The notes: generated from the sequence alone by a model not told the origin. A stretch of 64,000 bases of DNA from Luteimonas marina (GCF_007859325.1 NZ_VOHK01000001.1:1-64000); one strand, 5' to 3'; counted from the stretch's first letter, positions 23,511-33,632 are shown. Made by a program: numbers and translations.

Positions 23511-23705
23511 CCGGGGCGATGTTGGTTGGGCGGTCTGGACTGTATTCTAGCGGACGGCGGCAACGCCCCTTGTTTACCGCGGACGGGACGGCGGCACCGC
23601 GGCGCATGCGACATTGCCAAACGCGGGATGCGCCCGGGACAGGCCATGCGACAGCGTCATGCGGCTGGAGGATAATCCGCGTTCGCGAACCACGGGCGAA
23701 CCCGC

Positions 23706-24725
23706 ATGCGCGTCCTCGTTTTCGGCGGCACCGGCTATATCGGCAGTCATTCCTGCGTCGAACTCGCCGCGCGCGGGCACGATCTGGTGATCGCCGACAA
23801 CCTCTCCAACAGCTCGCCGCGCGTGCTGGAGCGGCTGCAGGCGATCATCGGCGCCCCGGTGGCGTTCCGGAACGTCGACCTGCGCGATGCGGCGGCAACG
23901 CGCGCGCTGCTGGCCGGCGGCGGTTTCGATGCGGTGATCCATTTCGCCGCGCTGAAGGCGGTGGGCGAGTCCTGCGAGCGTCCGCTCGACTACTTCGACA
24001 ACAACATCTCCGGCACGCTGCACCTGCTGCAGGCGATGCAGGCGGCGGGTGTGAAGCGGCTGGTGTTCAGCTCGTCCGCCACCGTCTACGGCGACCCGGA
24101 CGCGGTGCCGGTGACCGAGGACGCGCCGCTGCGCGTCACCAATCCCTACGGCCGCACCAAGCTGGTGATGGAGCAGCTGATCGGCGACCTGTGCACGGCC
24201 GATCCGGGCTTCCAGGCGGGCGTCCTGCGCTATTTCAATCCGGTCGGCGCGCACGCCTCCGGCCTGATCGGCGAGGATCCGTCGGGCATCCCGAACAACC
24301 TCATGCCCTACATCTGCCAGGTGGCGGTGGGCCGGCGCGCGCAGCTGAGCGTATTCGGCGGCGACTGGCCGACGGTCGACGGCACCGGCGTGCGCGACTA
24401 CATCCACGTCGTCGACCTGGCGCGCGCGCACGCCGACGCGCTGGATGCGCTCGAGCGCACCGGCAAGGGTTTCACCGTCAACCTCGGCACCGGCGCCGGC
24501 GTGAGCGTGCTGCAGCTGGTGCAGGCCTTCGAGCGCGCCTCGGGGCGGCCGGTGCCCTACGAGATCGTCGCCCGCCGCGCCGGCGACGTGGCCGCGGTCT
24601 ATGCCGATCCGTCGCTTGCGCAGGAACTGCTGGGCTGGCGCGCCGGGTACGGCGTCGACGCGATGTGCCGCGATGCATGGCGCTGGCAGTCGATGAATCC
24701 GGAAGGCTATGCCGAGGCGACCTAG
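23706..24725 (+). CDS. galE: UDP-glucose 4-epimerase
   Basis: A 339-residue GalE. GGTGYIGSH (7-15), ADNLSNSSPRVLERL, HFAALKAVGESCE, SSSATVYG and catalytic YGRTK, RYFNPVGAHASG, and VFGGDWPTVDGTGVRDYIHV are all present at normal spacing. It interconverts UDP-glucose/UDP-galactose (possibly the N-acetyl forms) for surface polysaccharide. Divergent from the TviB-like gene and the right border of the polysaccharide region. It is followed by a long hairpin repeat. Confidence 0.93.
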   Translation: MRVLVFGGTGYIGSHSCVELAARGHDLVIADNLSNSSPRVLERLQAIIGAPVAFRNVDLRDAAATRALLAGGGFDAVIHFAALKAVGESCERPLDYFDNNISGTLHLLQAMQAAGVKRLVFSSSATVYGDPDAVPVTEDAPLRVTNPYGRTKLVMEQLIGDLCTADPGFQAGVLRYFNPVGAHASGLIGEDPSGIPNNLMPYICQVAVGRRAQLSVFGGDWPTVDGTGVRDYIHVVDLARAHADALDALERTGKGFTVNLGTGAGVSVLQLVQAFERASGRPVPYEIVARRAGDVAAVYADPSLAQELLGWRAGYGVDAMCRDAWRWQSMNPEGYAEAT

Positions 24726-24795
24726 GTTCCGGCGCCCGTCATCGAATCCGGGGATTCCGGTCCGCACGGTCAGCGTCGCGGATGCGGCTCCAGTC

Positions 24796-24896
24796 TGTCA
24801 TTTCGACCGAAGGGAGAAATCCCGCCGCTGCTCGTCCTGGACCTGCGTCCGGTCGTATCAACCCGACCGGGATTTCTCCCTTCGGTCGAAATGACA
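24796..24896. repeat. Long hairpin repeat, family TGTCATTTCGACCGAAGGGA
   Basis: The arms TGTCATTTCGACCGAAGGGA plus GAAATCCCG and the reverse complement at 24866-24896 flank a central, less symmetric 40 bp. Related copies lie at 47486 and 53039. In this convergent position it may terminate galE and the hydrolase unit. Confidence 0.8.
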
Positions 24897-24977
24897 AGTG
24901 GCTGCAGCCCGCGTCCCGGGCGCATCCCTCCTTCGACATGCAGCTCGATGGAGAATCCCGCAATCTGGCGGGAGGTC

Positions 24978-25843
24978 CTAGCCTCGGGCGCCGCTGCCGG
25001 GTCCGGCAACAAGCCAGTCGGCCACCGCCGCCGGCTGCCGCATCCAGGCGTAGTGGTCGGGCCGCGTCCCGGCGCCGTCGGCGTCCAGGTACACCGTCTG
25101 CACCTCGCTCGCGGGCAGCTTCGACAGCAGGAAGTCGAGCGACGAACGCGGCGCCAGCCAGTCGTCCGACAGCCCCAGGGCCCGTACCGGCTGCGTGAGG
25201 CGGGCCATGCCGGCCTCGAAGTCCTGCGCGAGGCCGTCCGCGGCATAGCGCCCGCTGATCGCGGTGCGCGCCCAGTCCTGGATCACCCCCGCGGCCTCGT
25301 TGCCGCCGAAGCCGATGCGGCGCCCGGGCAGCGCGCCGTTGACCCGCGCCAGCCACGGCAGGAAGCGGTACGCGAACGGCAGCCAGGCCTTGTGCGGCAG
25401 CGGGAACGCGCGCCAGTAGGGCGCGCCGCTGGCGACCAGCCACAGCGCGTCGGCCGTGCCCGGCGCCAGCGCGAGACGGCAGCATGCGAGTTGGCCCCCC
25501 AGGCTGTGGCCGCCGACGATGCGCTCCACCCCGCCCGGCAGCAGGCGGTTGAGCACTGCCTTGCTGGCGGGAATGTCCTGCACCAGCAGTTCGCGATAGC
25601 CCCAGTCCCGCCCGTCGCCGGCGCGCAGGCTGCTGGAGCCGCTGCCGCGCCATTCGTGCAGGAACACCGCAATCCCGCGCGCCGCCAGCGCGTCGGCGAA
25701 ACCCAGGTAGTGCCGCGCGGCGACGCCGAGCGCGGGCAGCCACAGCAGCGCCCGCCGCGGCTTGGGCGGGACGCGGGCGAGCACGCGCCAGGCGTGGCCG
25801 TCGCTGCTCGCGGCCTCGAGCTCGTGCGCGGCGATCGCCGGGC

Positions 25844-25847
<4 letters not shown>
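24978..25847 (-). CDS. Alpha/beta hydrolase
   Basis: A 289-residue hydrolase fold. The nucleophile elbow is GGHSLGGQLAC, and the acid/His region at the end is LDADGAGTRPDHYAWMRQP. LHEWRGSGSSSL gives the oxyanion-hole region. The substrate is unknown; it resembles serine aminopeptidase S33/lysophospholipase-like enzymes. Its ATG overlaps the thiD stop (ATGA), so the two are translationally coupled. A much longer frame in this register runs through thiD and the SulP gene and is a high-GC artefact. Confidence 0.75.
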
Positions 25848-26653
<806 letters not shown>

Positions 26654-26698
26654 GGCGACATTCTGCCGGATTCACGCAGGATCGGTCGCTTCTCCATG

Positions 26699-26732
26699 CT
26701 TCGTCATCGCGGCGCAAGCCGGGGTGACGAAG
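26699..26732. terminator. Hairpin between SulP and thiD genes
   Basis: CTTCGTCA and TGACGAAG form a perfect outer stem around CGGC-gcaa-GCCG. The sequence is a shortened relative of the CGTCATCCCGGCGAAAGCCGGG repeat family. It lies beyond the SulP stop on the minus strand and probably ends that transcript. Confidence 0.55.
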
Positions 26733-26770
26733 CCGTGGTCCGGGGAAGCCGCCCGTCAGCGCGGCGCATG

Positions 26771-28459
26771 CTACCCGGCGATCGACTCGGCCATCTTCAG
26801 CGCGCGCTCGAAGTTCGAGGCGAAATGGAGTTCGCCCGGACCGTCCTCCAGCCCCATCTTCGCGATCACCCGGTTCGGCTGTTCCTGCAGTCCGGACACG
26901 ATCAGCACGATGCCCTTGCGGTGGCAGCGCCCGGCCAGTTTCTTCAGCGCATGCACGCCGCTGGCGTCGATCACCGGCACCAGCCGCATGCGCAGGATCA
27001 GCACCTTCGGCGGTTCGAAGAACTGGTCGAGCAGGTTGTCCAGGCGATTGGCGGCGCCGAAGAACAGCGGCCCGCCGATCTGGTAGGCCTCGACGCCCGC
27101 GGGCAGCTTCGCGCGCTGGTCGCCGTCGCGCGCCGCGTCGCCGGTCTGGAGGTCGTCGTCGATCATGCGCACGCCGGAGCTCACTTCCACCGCCTCGGCC
27201 ATCCGGAACATGAAGACGAAGGCCGCGAGCACGATGCCGGCCTGGATCGCGACGGTCAGGTCCAGCAGCACGGTGAGGAAGAAGGTCAGTAGCAGCACCA
27301 GCCGGTCGCCCCACGGCGCCGACAGCGTGTTGCGGAAGTTCTCCGCCTCGCTCATGTTCCAGGCCACCACCAGCAGCACCGCGGCGAGCGCCGCCAGCGG
27401 CACGTAGCGCATCAGCGGCGCCAGCACCAGCATGAACAGCAGCAGGTAACCGGCGTGCAGCATGCCGGCGACGGGCGTGCGCCCGCCGGAGCGGATGTTG
27501 GTGGCGGTGCGCGCGATCGCGCCGGTCGCCGGCAGCCCGCCGAACAGCGCCGAGCCGACGTTGGCCACGCCCTGCGCGACCAGTTCGCCATTCGAACGAT
27601 GGCGCCCGCCGGTCATGCCGTCGGCGACCACCGCCGACAGCAGCGACTCCACACCCGCGAGGAAGGCGATGGTGAACGCGCTCGGCAGCAGTTCGAAGGT
27701 GCGCTCGAAGGGGATGCGCGGGAAGTCGAAGCTCGGCAGCGAGGCCGGCAGCTCGCCGAAGCGCGTGCCGATGGTTTCGGCCGGCAGCGCGAACAGCGTG
27801 GTGGCCAGGGTGCAGGCCAGCAGCGCGATCAGGAATCCGGGCCACTTCGGCCGCCAGCGGCGCAGGCCGACGATCACCGCCAGCCCGAGCACGGTCATCG
27901 CCAGCGCCGCCGGCTGGGTGGTGGCGAAGTGCTTGCCGTAGGCGGCCCAGCGTTCGAAGAATTCCGCCGGCACCTCGTCCATGCGCAGGCCGAGCGCGTC
28001 CTTGACCTGGCTGGAGAAGATGCTCACCGCGATGCCGGCGGTGAAGCCGGTGATCACCGGCTGCGGCATGTACTTCATCAGCGTGCCCAGCCGCAGCAGC
28101 CCGGCGGCGATCAGCATCAGGCCGGCCAGCAGCGTGCACAGGATCAGGCCGCCGTAGCCGAAGGTCTGGATCACCACGAACACGACCGGGATGAAGGCCG
28201 CCGTCGGCCCGCCGATCTGCACGCGCGAGCCGCCGAACGCGGAGATCAGGAAGCCGGCGACGATCGCGGTGTGCAGCCCCTTTTCCGGCGTGGTGCCGGA
28301 CGCGATCGCGAGCGCCATCGCCAGCGGCAGCGCGACGATCGCAACGGTGAGGCCGGCGATCGCATCGGCCTTGAACGCCTGCAGGCCGTAGCCCTCCCGA
28401 AGCACGGTGAACAGCTTCGGTTCGAACATGCGCAGGTACTGGCGGTCGAAGCTCGACAT
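26771..28459 (-). CDS. SulP-family anion transporter with STAS domain
   Basis: A 562-residue inner-membrane transporter. About 10-12 hydrophobic segments from residue 30 ([20 protein letters not shown]) to about 410, including the SulP signature region [13 protein letters not shown] and the [19 protein letters not shown] motif. The C-terminal STAS domain (about 440-550) has [15 protein letters not shown]. It probably carries sulfate, bicarbonate or C4-dicarboxylate by H+ or Na+ symport; the substrate is not settled by sequence. It follows the XRE gene by three bases, suggesting co-transcription and control by that regulator. Confidence 0.88.
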   Translation of the reverse strand: MSSFDRQYLRMFEPKLFTVLREGYGLQAFKADAIAGLTVAIVALPLAMALAIASGTTPEKGLHTAIVAGFLISAFGGSRVQIGGPTAAFIPVVFVVIQTFGYGGLILCTLLAGLMLIAAGLLRLGTLMKYMPQPVITGFTAGIAVSIFSSQVKDALGLRMDEVPAEFFERWAAYGKHFATTQPAALAMTVLGLAVIVGLRRWRPKWPGFLIALLACTLATTLFALPAETIGTRFGELPASLPSFDFPRIPFERTFELLPSAFTIAFLAGVESLLSAVVADGMTGGRHRSNGELVAQGVANVGSALFGGLPATGAIARTATNIRSGGRTPVAGMLHAGYLLLFMLVLAPLMRYVPLAALAAVLLVVAWNMSEAENFRNTLSAPWGDRLVLLLTFFLTVLLDLTVAIQAGIVLAAFVFMFRMAEAVEVSSGVRMIDDDLQTGDAARDGDQRAKLPAGVEAYQIGGPLFFGAANRLDNLLDQFFEPPKVLILRMRLVPVIDASGVHALKKLAGRCHRKGIVLIVSGLQEQPNRVIAKMGLEDGPGELHFASNFERALKMAESIAG

Positions 28460-28462
28460 GGC

Positions 28463-28720
28463 TCAGGCGGCCGGCGGTTCCTTCAGGCGCACGCCGCGGC
28501 CGCGGCCCTGGCTGGGTTGATCGTTGCCGATCAGTTCGACGCCCGCGGCATCGAGTGCGTCGACGACCTTGGTCAGGGTCCCGACCACGCCGCGCACGGT
28601 GCCGTCGCTGGCCTCCATGCGCTGGATCGTCGGCAGCGAGACGCCGGCCAGTTCGGCCAGCCTGCGCTGGTCGATGCCGAGCAGGGCGCGCGCGGCGCGG
28701 AGCTGGGGGGCGGTGATCAT
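28463..28720 (-). CDS. XRE-family transcriptional regulator
   Basis: An 85-residue single-domain helix-turn-helix protein: LRAARALLGIDQRRLAELAG then VSLPTIQRME is the classic XRE fold, followed by a helical stretch and a basic tail. It resembles small XRE repressors encoded beside transporters or toxin genes, but no toxin is seen. It is transcribed with the SulP gene (3-bp gap). Two palindromes in the AT-rich leader (28762-28775 and 28793-28807) are candidate autoregulatory operators. Confidence 0.82.
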   Translation of the reverse strand: MITAPQLRAARALLGIDQRRLAELAGVSLPTIQRMEASDGTVRGVVGTLTKVVDALDAAGVELIGNDQPSQGRGRGVRLKEPPAA

Positions 28721-28761
28721 GGGGACGGCCTGTGGGAGGTGGCCATGATGCGACTTTCAGA

Positions 28762-28807
28762 CTTGCTTATGCAAGCTGGAAAATTCAATAGTGATGTTCA
28801 AAACATC
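28762..28807. promoter_or_regulatory. Two palindromes, candidate XRE operators
   Basis: CTTGC-ttat-GCAAG (28762-28775) and GATGTT-caa-AACATC (28793-28807) lie 42-87 bp upstream of the XRE start in an AT-rich patch. Position and symmetry fit dimeric XRE repressor sites overlapping a promoter; a TTGAAC/TTGAAT-like -35 is present but a clear -10 is not. Confidence 0.5.
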
Positions 28808-28826
28808 ATAACGGAACAACACGCAT

Positions 28827-28918
28827 CGTCATCCCGGCGAAAGCCGGGATCCATCTTGATCTTCGCGGCACCGTTGGACGGCAAGTCAAAATGGATCCCG
28901 GCTTGCGCCGGGATGACG
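28827..28918. repeat. Hairpin repeat, family CGTCATCCCGGCGAAAGCCGGG
   Basis: The left arm CGTCATCCCGGCGAAAGCCG plus GGATCCA is mirrored by TGGATCCCGGCTTGCGCCGG plus GATGACG. Each arm is itself a small hairpin, and the pair forms a 90-bp cruciform. Other copies are at 31165, 34832 and 43816, with a half copy at 60136. Confidence 0.8.
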
Positions 28919-29056
28919 ATACGGACGCTGTCGCCGGGAGGACGACGCAGGCGCCTTCGATGGGATGACGATGCGGGTGCTTTCGACGCGATGACGGCAC
29001 GGGCGCCTTCGCCGCGCGACGGACGGCGCCACGCGGCCCGCGACAGGCGACCGGAG

Positions 29057-29944
29057 CTACTCCAGCACCAGCTCCGCGTCGCCCGAGAACGTCTCCAGCT
29101 TGATCTCCCCCGAACCTGCGCCGAAGGTGTGCTCGAAGCTCGAACCGGGCCCGTACTTTGGCTTGTTGATGCTGACGCCGGGCGCGGACAGCGTGCCGCT
29201 GAAGCTCTCGGCCTGGACGCGCGCCGACAGCGACTTCGGCAGCGCCAGGCGGATGTCGCCGCTCACCGATTCGGCGCTGATCCGGCCGCCCTCGGCGAGG
29301 CCGCCGGTGTAGCTGGCGTCGCCCGATACGCTGCTGGTGCTCAGCCGCCGCGTGGCCTCGCCGCGGGTGTCGATGCGGATGTCGCCGGACACGGTTTCGG
29401 CCGAGATTTCGCCGCCGATGCGGCCGCGCAGCACGATGTTGCCGCTGACGCTTTCCAGGTCCACCTTCTCGCTGTTGAGGTTGAGCTGCAGGTTGCCGCT
29501 GACGCTGCTGATGTCGGCCTCGCGCGGGGCGCCGACGGCGACCACGTCACCGCTGACGCTTTCGATGTCGAGTCCGCGGCCGGCGACGCCGGACACGTCG
29601 ATGTCCACCGCGACGCCGTCGATCTCCAGGTCGACCTGGCGCGGCACGCTCAGGATCAGCGTGGTCGGTTCGGTGTTGCGGCTGTTGCGCGGATAGCGGA
29701 CCTTGACCTCGAGGCTGCTGCGGTCGCCCTCGATCTGCAGGCGCTCGACGCCGTCGCCGAGGCTGCCGGTGATCTGCACCTCGGCCTTGTCCCAGGCGCG
29801 CACCTCGATGCGGCCCTTCACGTTGGAGACCTCGAGGCTGCCGCGCGCATCGAGCGGCCGCGTTTCGTTGATCGGCGTGGCCGCGAACGCGGGCGCCGCG
29901 GCGAGGCAGGCGAGCAGGGCGATTGCAAGGATTCGGGTTTTCAT
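29057..29944 (-). CDS. DUF4097-family beta-strand repeat protein, exported
   Basis: A 295-residue protein with a Sec signal peptide (1-21, APAFA) followed by a right-handed beta-solenoid of about eight repeats of the type ISVESVSGDIRL (for example DIESVSGDVV, DISSVSGNLQL, DLESVSGNIVL, SAETVSGDIRID, SAESVSGDIRLAL). This is the DUF4097/putative-adhesin pattern. Function unknown; the family often sits downstream of ECF sigma and anti-sigma genes, as here (38 bp after the putative anti-sigma), and may act in envelope sensing. Possibly last gene of the 31100-29057 operon. Confidence 0.85.
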   Translation of the reverse strand: MKTRILAIALLACLAAAPAFAATPINETRPLDARGSLEVSNVKGRIEVRAWDKAEVQITGSLGDGVERLQIEGDRSSLEVKVRYPRNSRNTEPTTLILSVPRQVDLEIDGVAVDIDVSGVAGRGLDIESVSGDVVAVGAPREADISSVSGNLQLNLNSEKVDLESVSGNIVLRGRIGGEISAETVSGDIRIDTRGEATRRLSTSSVSGDASYTGGLAEGGRISAESVSGDIRLALPKSLSARVQAESFSGTLSAPGVSINKPKYGPGSSFEHTFGAGSGEIKLETFSGDAELVLE

Positions 29945-29982
29945 GGGAGTCCTCCTTCGGAAGGTGGTGCGGGGCCGGCGAT

Positions 29983-30516
29983 TCAGGCCCGGGCGAGGCG
30001 TTGGGTCAGCGACAGGCGCTGCGCGTAGATGCGCTGCAGGCGCTGCAGCAGGAAGCGGGCGTCGGGATCCTGCGCCAGCGCGTCGCGCACGGCGGCGGCG
30101 CTGGCGTCGAGCTGGAGCAGGCTGGCGTATTCGGCCGTGGCCGGGCGCAAGGCGGACAGTTCGCGCAGCGCGCCCTGGTACTCGCGCGCCATGGCGTCGG
30201 CTTCGGCGAGCAGCGGCGCGTAGGGCGTGGGCGCGGTCGCCGCGGTTTCGGCAAGCCCCGCATCGGGCGCGGACGGGCGCAGCTGCCAGCCGAGTCCGAC
30301 GGCCAGCGCCAGCGCGGCCGCGGTCGCCAGCGCCGGGAAAACGCGCGGGCGCCGGCGCGGCGAAGACGCGGCTTCGGGCGCGGCCTGCGGCAGGGTCTGG
30401 ATCCGCGTGGCGATGTCCGGCCACAGGTCGCGGCCCGGCGGCGTGTCCGCGCGCAGTCCGCGCAACTGCAGGCGCAGCGCGGCGGGCAGGTCGGCGGTGG
30501 CGGGATCGTGGTTCAT
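29983..30516 (-). CDS. Putative anti-sigma factor / membrane-anchored regulator
   Basis: A 177-residue protein with a cytosolic N-terminus (1-57), one membrane helix (about 60-80, PALATAAALALAVGLGWQL) and a periplasmic helical C-terminus (about 95-177) rich in Ala/Leu/Arg. It starts within the sigma gene stop (ATGA overlap), the usual arrangement for an anti-sigma factor. No zinc-binding HxxxCxxC motif is present, so it would be a non-ZAS type. The call rests on position and topology only. Confidence 0.6.
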   Translation of the reverse strand: MNHDPATADLPAALRLQLRGLRADTPPGRDLWPDIATRIQTLPQAAPEAASSPRRRPRVFPALATAAALALAVGLGWQLRPSAPDAGLAETAATAPTPYAPLLAEADAMAREYQGALRELSALRPATAEYASLLQLDASAAAVRDALAQDPDARFLLQRLQRIYAQRLSLTQRLARA

Positions 30517-31100
30517 GCGTGGTCTCCCAGCTTCGCGCGCAGCAGTTTGCGCGCGCGGTGCAGTTGCGCCTTGGAACTGCCGACCGCCATGTCCAGCGTG
30601 TCGGCGATTTCCTCGTGTTTCCAGCCTTCGATGTCGTACAGCACCAGCACCGCGCGGGCGCGGGGCGGCAGGCTGGCGACGGCCTGTTCGAGGTCCATCG
30701 ACAGCGCGGTGGCGTGTCCGGCCGAATCGACCGTACCGATGGCGTCGAAGGCTTCTTCGTCGCTGTCCATGCCTGGCGCGGCGCGGCGGCTGCGCAGCTC
30801 CATCAGTGCGGTGTTCGCCGCCAGCCGGTGCAGCCAGGTGCCGAAGGCGCTCTCGAAGCGGAAGTTCGGCAGCGCCTGCCAGGCGCGGACGAAGGCCTCC
30901 TGCGTCAGGTCCTCGGCGCGGCTGTGCTGGTGCCCGACCAGACGCAGGATCACGCCGTGCACCCGGCCCAGGTGGCGCCGGTACAGCGCCTCGAACGCGT
31001 CCGCGTCGCCGCCGGCCGAGGCCCGCACCAGGGCGTGGTCGTCGTCGGCCGCGTCGCAGGCGGCTTCGGGCAGGGTCGCGGTCATCGTCGCCATCAGCAT
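30513..31100 (-). CDS. ECF-type RNA polymerase sigma factor
   Basis: A 195-residue sigma factor: region 2 contains DADAFEALYRRHLGRVHGVI and AEDLTQEAFVRAWQALPNF, region 4 contains LPPRARAVLVLYDIEGWKHE followed by EIADTLDMAVGSSKAQLHRA. These are standard ECF sigma-2/sigma-4 motifs. ATGs at 31100, 31094 and 31085 are all possible starts without a strong ribosome site; the longest ATG is given. Co-transcribed with the overlapping putative anti-sigma and probably the DUF4097 gene. Confidence 0.88.
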   Translation of the reverse strand: MLMATMTATLPEAACDAADDDHALVRASAGGDADAFEALYRRHLGRVHGVILRLVGHQHSRAEDLTQEAFVRAWQALPNFRFESAFGTWLHRLAANTALMELRSRRAAPGMDSDEEAFDAIGTVDSAGHATALSMDLEQAVASLPPRARAVLVLYDIEGWKHEEIADTLDMAVGSSKAQLHRARKLLRAKLGDHA

Positions 31101-31164
31101 ATCCAGTCGGATGCCGGGGGGCGGGGGAGGGTTTAATCGGAGTCCAACCAACCCCGCCTTTGTC

Positions 31165-31271
31165 CGTCATTCGCGCGAAGGCGGGAATCCAGCGTCTTTG
31201 CATCTGCGGCGACGAAAGACACTGGATCCCCGCCCCCCGCCTGCGCGGGGGCAGGCGTCGCGGGGATGACG
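31165..31271. repeat. Hairpin repeat, family CGTCATtCcCGCGAAGGCGGG
   Basis: The left arm CGTCATTCGCGCGAAGGCGG plus GAATCCAGCGTCTTTG is mirrored by CACTGGATCCCCGCCCCCCG and CGGGGATGACG at the right. It shares the AGCGTCTTTG/AAAGACA inner motif with the copy at 34832. It lies between the divergent sigma factor and fumarase genes. Confidence 0.75.
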
Positions 31272-31392
31272 ACCGTGTCCCGAAGCGCAGACGTGCGGAA
31301 AGCAGCGATCCGGGCATGGGCCCATCGTCGCAGGGAACCGGCCGGACGCAGCGGCTAAAATGGGCCGTTTCCCGCCAGCCTCCGAGCCAGCC

Positions 31393-32913
31393 GTGACCCT
31401 GATCAAGCAGGACGACCTCGTCCAGTCCGTCGCCGACGCCCTCCAGTACATCAGCTACTACCATCCGGTCGACTACATCAAGAGCCTCGCCGCGGCCTAC
31501 GAGCGCGAGGAATCGCCGGCGGCGAAGGACGCGATGGCGCAGATCCTGATCAATTCGCGCATGTGCGCGGAAGGCCACCGCCCGATCTGCCAGGACACCG
31601 GCATCGTCACCGTCTTCCTGGAAGTGGGCATGGACGTGCGCTGGCAGGGCTTCACCGGTTCGCTGGAGGATGCGGTCAACGAGGGCGTGCGCCGCGCCTA
31701 CCACCATCCGGACAACAGGCTGCGCGCCAGCGTGCTGGCCGATCCGGCCGGCCGGCGCCTCAACACCAGGGACAACACCCCGGCGGTGATCAACGTGAAG
31801 ATCGTGCCGGGCGACAAGCTCGACGTGATCGTCGCGGCCAAGGGCGGCGGCTCCGAGGCGAAGTCGAAGTTCGCCATGCTCAATCCCTCCGATTCGATCG
31901 TGGACTGGGTGCTGAAGACGGTGCCGACCATGGGCGCCGGCTGGTGCCCGCCGGGCATGCTCGGCATCGGCATCGGCGGCACCGCCGAGAAGGCGATGCT
32001 GCTGGCGAAGGAATCGCTGATGGAGCACATCGACATCCAGGAGCTGGCCGCGCGCGGCCCGTCGAACCGGATCGAGGAGCTGCGCCTGGAGCTGTACGAG
32101 AAGGTCAACGCGCTGGGCATCGGCGCGCAGGGCCTGGGCGGGCTGACCACGGTGCTCGACATCAAGATCAGGGACTACCCGACCCACGCGGCCAACCTGC
32201 CGGTGGCGATGATCCCGAACTGCGCCGCCACGCGGCACGCGCACTTCACCCTCGACGGCAGCGGCCCGGTCGCGCTGGAGCCGCCGTCGCTGGAGGACTG
32301 GCCCAAGCTGACCTACAACCCGCAGAACGCGCGGCGCGTCGATCTGGACACGATCACGCCGGAAGACGTGTTGAGCTTCAAGCCCGGCGAAGTGCTGCTG
32401 CTCAACGGCCGGATGCTCACCGGCCGCGATGCCGCGCACAAGCGCATGGTCGACATGCTCGACAAGGGCGAGCAACTCCCGGTCGACCTCAAGGGCCGTT
32501 TCATCTATTACGTCGGCCCGGTCGATCCGGTGCGTGACGAGGTCGTCGGCCCGGCCGGCCCGACCACCGCCACGCGCATGGACAAGTTCACCGAACAGGT
32601 GCTGGCGCAGACCGGCCTGCTGGGCATGATCGGCAAGGCCGAGCGCGGCCCGGTGGCGCTGGAGGCCATCCGCAAGCACAAGTCGGTGTACCTGATGGCG
32701 GTCGGCGGCTCGGCATATCTCGTGTCGAAGGCGATCAAGGCGGCGAAGGTGGTCGGCTTCGCCGACCTGGGCATGGAGGCGATCTACGAATTCGAGGTCA
32801 AGGACATGCCGGTGACCGTGGCGGTCGATTCCACCGGCGAATCCGTGCACCGGACGGGTCCGCGCACATGGCAGGCGAAGATCGGCAAGATCCCGGTGGT
32901 CGAGATCGCCTGA
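31393..32913 (+). CDS. Fumarate hydratase, class I (iron-sulfur)
   Basis: A 506-residue class I fumarase with alpha (1 to about 285) and beta (about 340-500) domains in one chain: SRMCAEGHRPICQDTGIVTV supplies a cluster Cys, GTAEKAMLLAKES and NCAATRHAHFTLDG follow, and the beta part has VLLLNGRMLTGRDAAHKR, GPTTATRMD and AVGGSAYLVSKAIK. It interconverts fumarate and malate through a [4Fe-4S] centre. The GTG at 31393 (VTLIKQDDLVQSVADALQ) is chosen because the conserved N-terminus begins there; the ATG at 31360 would add 11 poorly conserved residues. Confidence 0.9.
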   Translation: MTLIKQDDLVQSVADALQYISYYHPVDYIKSLAAAYEREESPAAKDAMAQILINSRMCAEGHRPICQDTGIVTVFLEVGMDVRWQGFTGSLEDAVNEGVRRAYHHPDNRLRASVLADPAGRRLNTRDNTPAVINVKIVPGDKLDVIVAAKGGGSEAKSKFAMLNPSDSIVDWVLKTVPTMGAGWCPPGMLGIGIGGTAEKAMLLAKESLMEHIDIQELAARGPSNRIEELRLELYEKVNALGIGAQGLGGLTTVLDIKIRDYPTHAANLPVAMIPNCAATRHAHFTLDGSGPVALEPPSLEDWPKLTYNPQNARRVDLDTITPEDVLSFKPGEVLLLNGRMLTGRDAAHKRMVDMLDKGEQLPVDLKGRFIYYVGPVDPVRDEVVGPAGPTTATRMDKFTEQVLAQTGLLGMIGKAERGPVALEAIRKHKSVYLMAVGGSAYLVSKAIKAAKVVGFADLGMEAIYEFEVKDMPVTVAVDSTGESVHRTGPRTWQAKIGKIPVVEIA

Positions 32914-32968
32914 GGTGGAGCCGGTCGCGTCGGGGATAATCAGTCTTCCCGAAGCCGGCGGAGCCGCC

Positions 32969-33604
32969 ATGTCGATCGTCCTCTACGGTTCGCAAAGCAC
33001 AGCCTCCCTCGTCATCCATTGGCTGCTGATCGAACTCGGCGTCGAGCACGAACTCCACCAGCTCGATTTCGATCGCCGCGAGCAGAAGTCGCCGGGTTAC
33101 CTCGCGATCAACCCGGCCGGACGCGTGCCGACCCTGGTTATCGACGGCCAGCCGATCACCGAGGCCGCGGCGATCGCGATGCACCTGGCCGACCTGCACC
33201 CGCAGGCGGGACTGGCGCCGCCGCCCGGCACGCCCGCACGCGCGCAGTACTACCGCTGGATGTGCTTCTGCGCGAACACGCTGCAGCCCGCCTACCGTGA
33301 CTGGTTCTATCCCGAGGAGCCGGCCGGCGCGGAGCACGTCGAGGCGGCGAAGGCGCAGGCGCGTGCGGAGATCGAGGCCGCCTGGCAGCAGGTGGCCGAC
33401 CACCTGCAGGCGCACGGCCCGTATCTGCTCGGTGAACAGCGCAGCGCGGCCGATTTCCTGCTGACCATGCTGATGCGCTGGTCGCGCAACATGCCCCGGC
33501 CGTCGGACGCCTGGCCGGCGCTGCACGCGCACGCGCAGCGCATGAAGGCGCTGCCCAGCTTCAGGGAAACCCATGCCCGCGAGGGCCTGACCGACTGGAC
33601 GTGA
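32969..33604 (+). CDS. Glutathione S-transferase family protein
   Basis: A 211-residue protein with a thioredoxin-like N-domain (YGSQSTASLVIHWLLIELG; NPAGRVPTLVIDGQPITEAA with the cis-Pro and ES/EA gamma-Glu site) and a helical C-domain (YLLGEQRSAADFLLTMLM). The N-terminal Ser of SQST is a plausible catalytic residue. Substrate unknown. It is 55 bp after the fumarase; ATG 32969 is chosen because the fold begins there. Confidence 0.85.
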   Translation: MSIVLYGSQSTASLVIHWLLIELGVEHELHQLDFDRREQKSPGYLAINPAGRVPTLVIDGQPITEAAAIAMHLADLHPQAGLAPPPGTPARAQYYRWMCFCANTLQPAYRDWFYPEEPAGAEHVEAAKAQARAEIEAAWQQVADHLQAHGPYLLGEQRSAADFLLTMLMRWSRNMPRPSDAWPALHAHAQRMKALPSFRETHAREGLTDWT

Positions 33605-33632
33605 GCGCGGACGTCCCTGCGGGCGTGCGGGT

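Larger units (their letters stand above)
28721..29056. other. AT-rich promoter region and repeat between XRE and DUF4097 genes
   Basis: No gene. The left 100 bp is conspicuously AT-rich for this genome and holds the two palindromes noted separately. The middle is a GTCAT-type hairpin repeat (28827-28918). The right 130 bp carries several decayed pieces of GGGATGACGAT-like sequence (around 28955-28995), as if the repeat had been duplicated and eroded. Confidence 0.6.

Noticed and set aside
23574-24767. Minus-strand 397-codon frame over galE
   Set aside because: Antisense shadow; galE shows all epimerase motifs at correct spacing.
26654-26770. Possible TPP riboswitch upstream of thiD
   Set aside because: The segment shows only a GTCAT-family hairpin; none of the conserved thi-box elements could be recognised.
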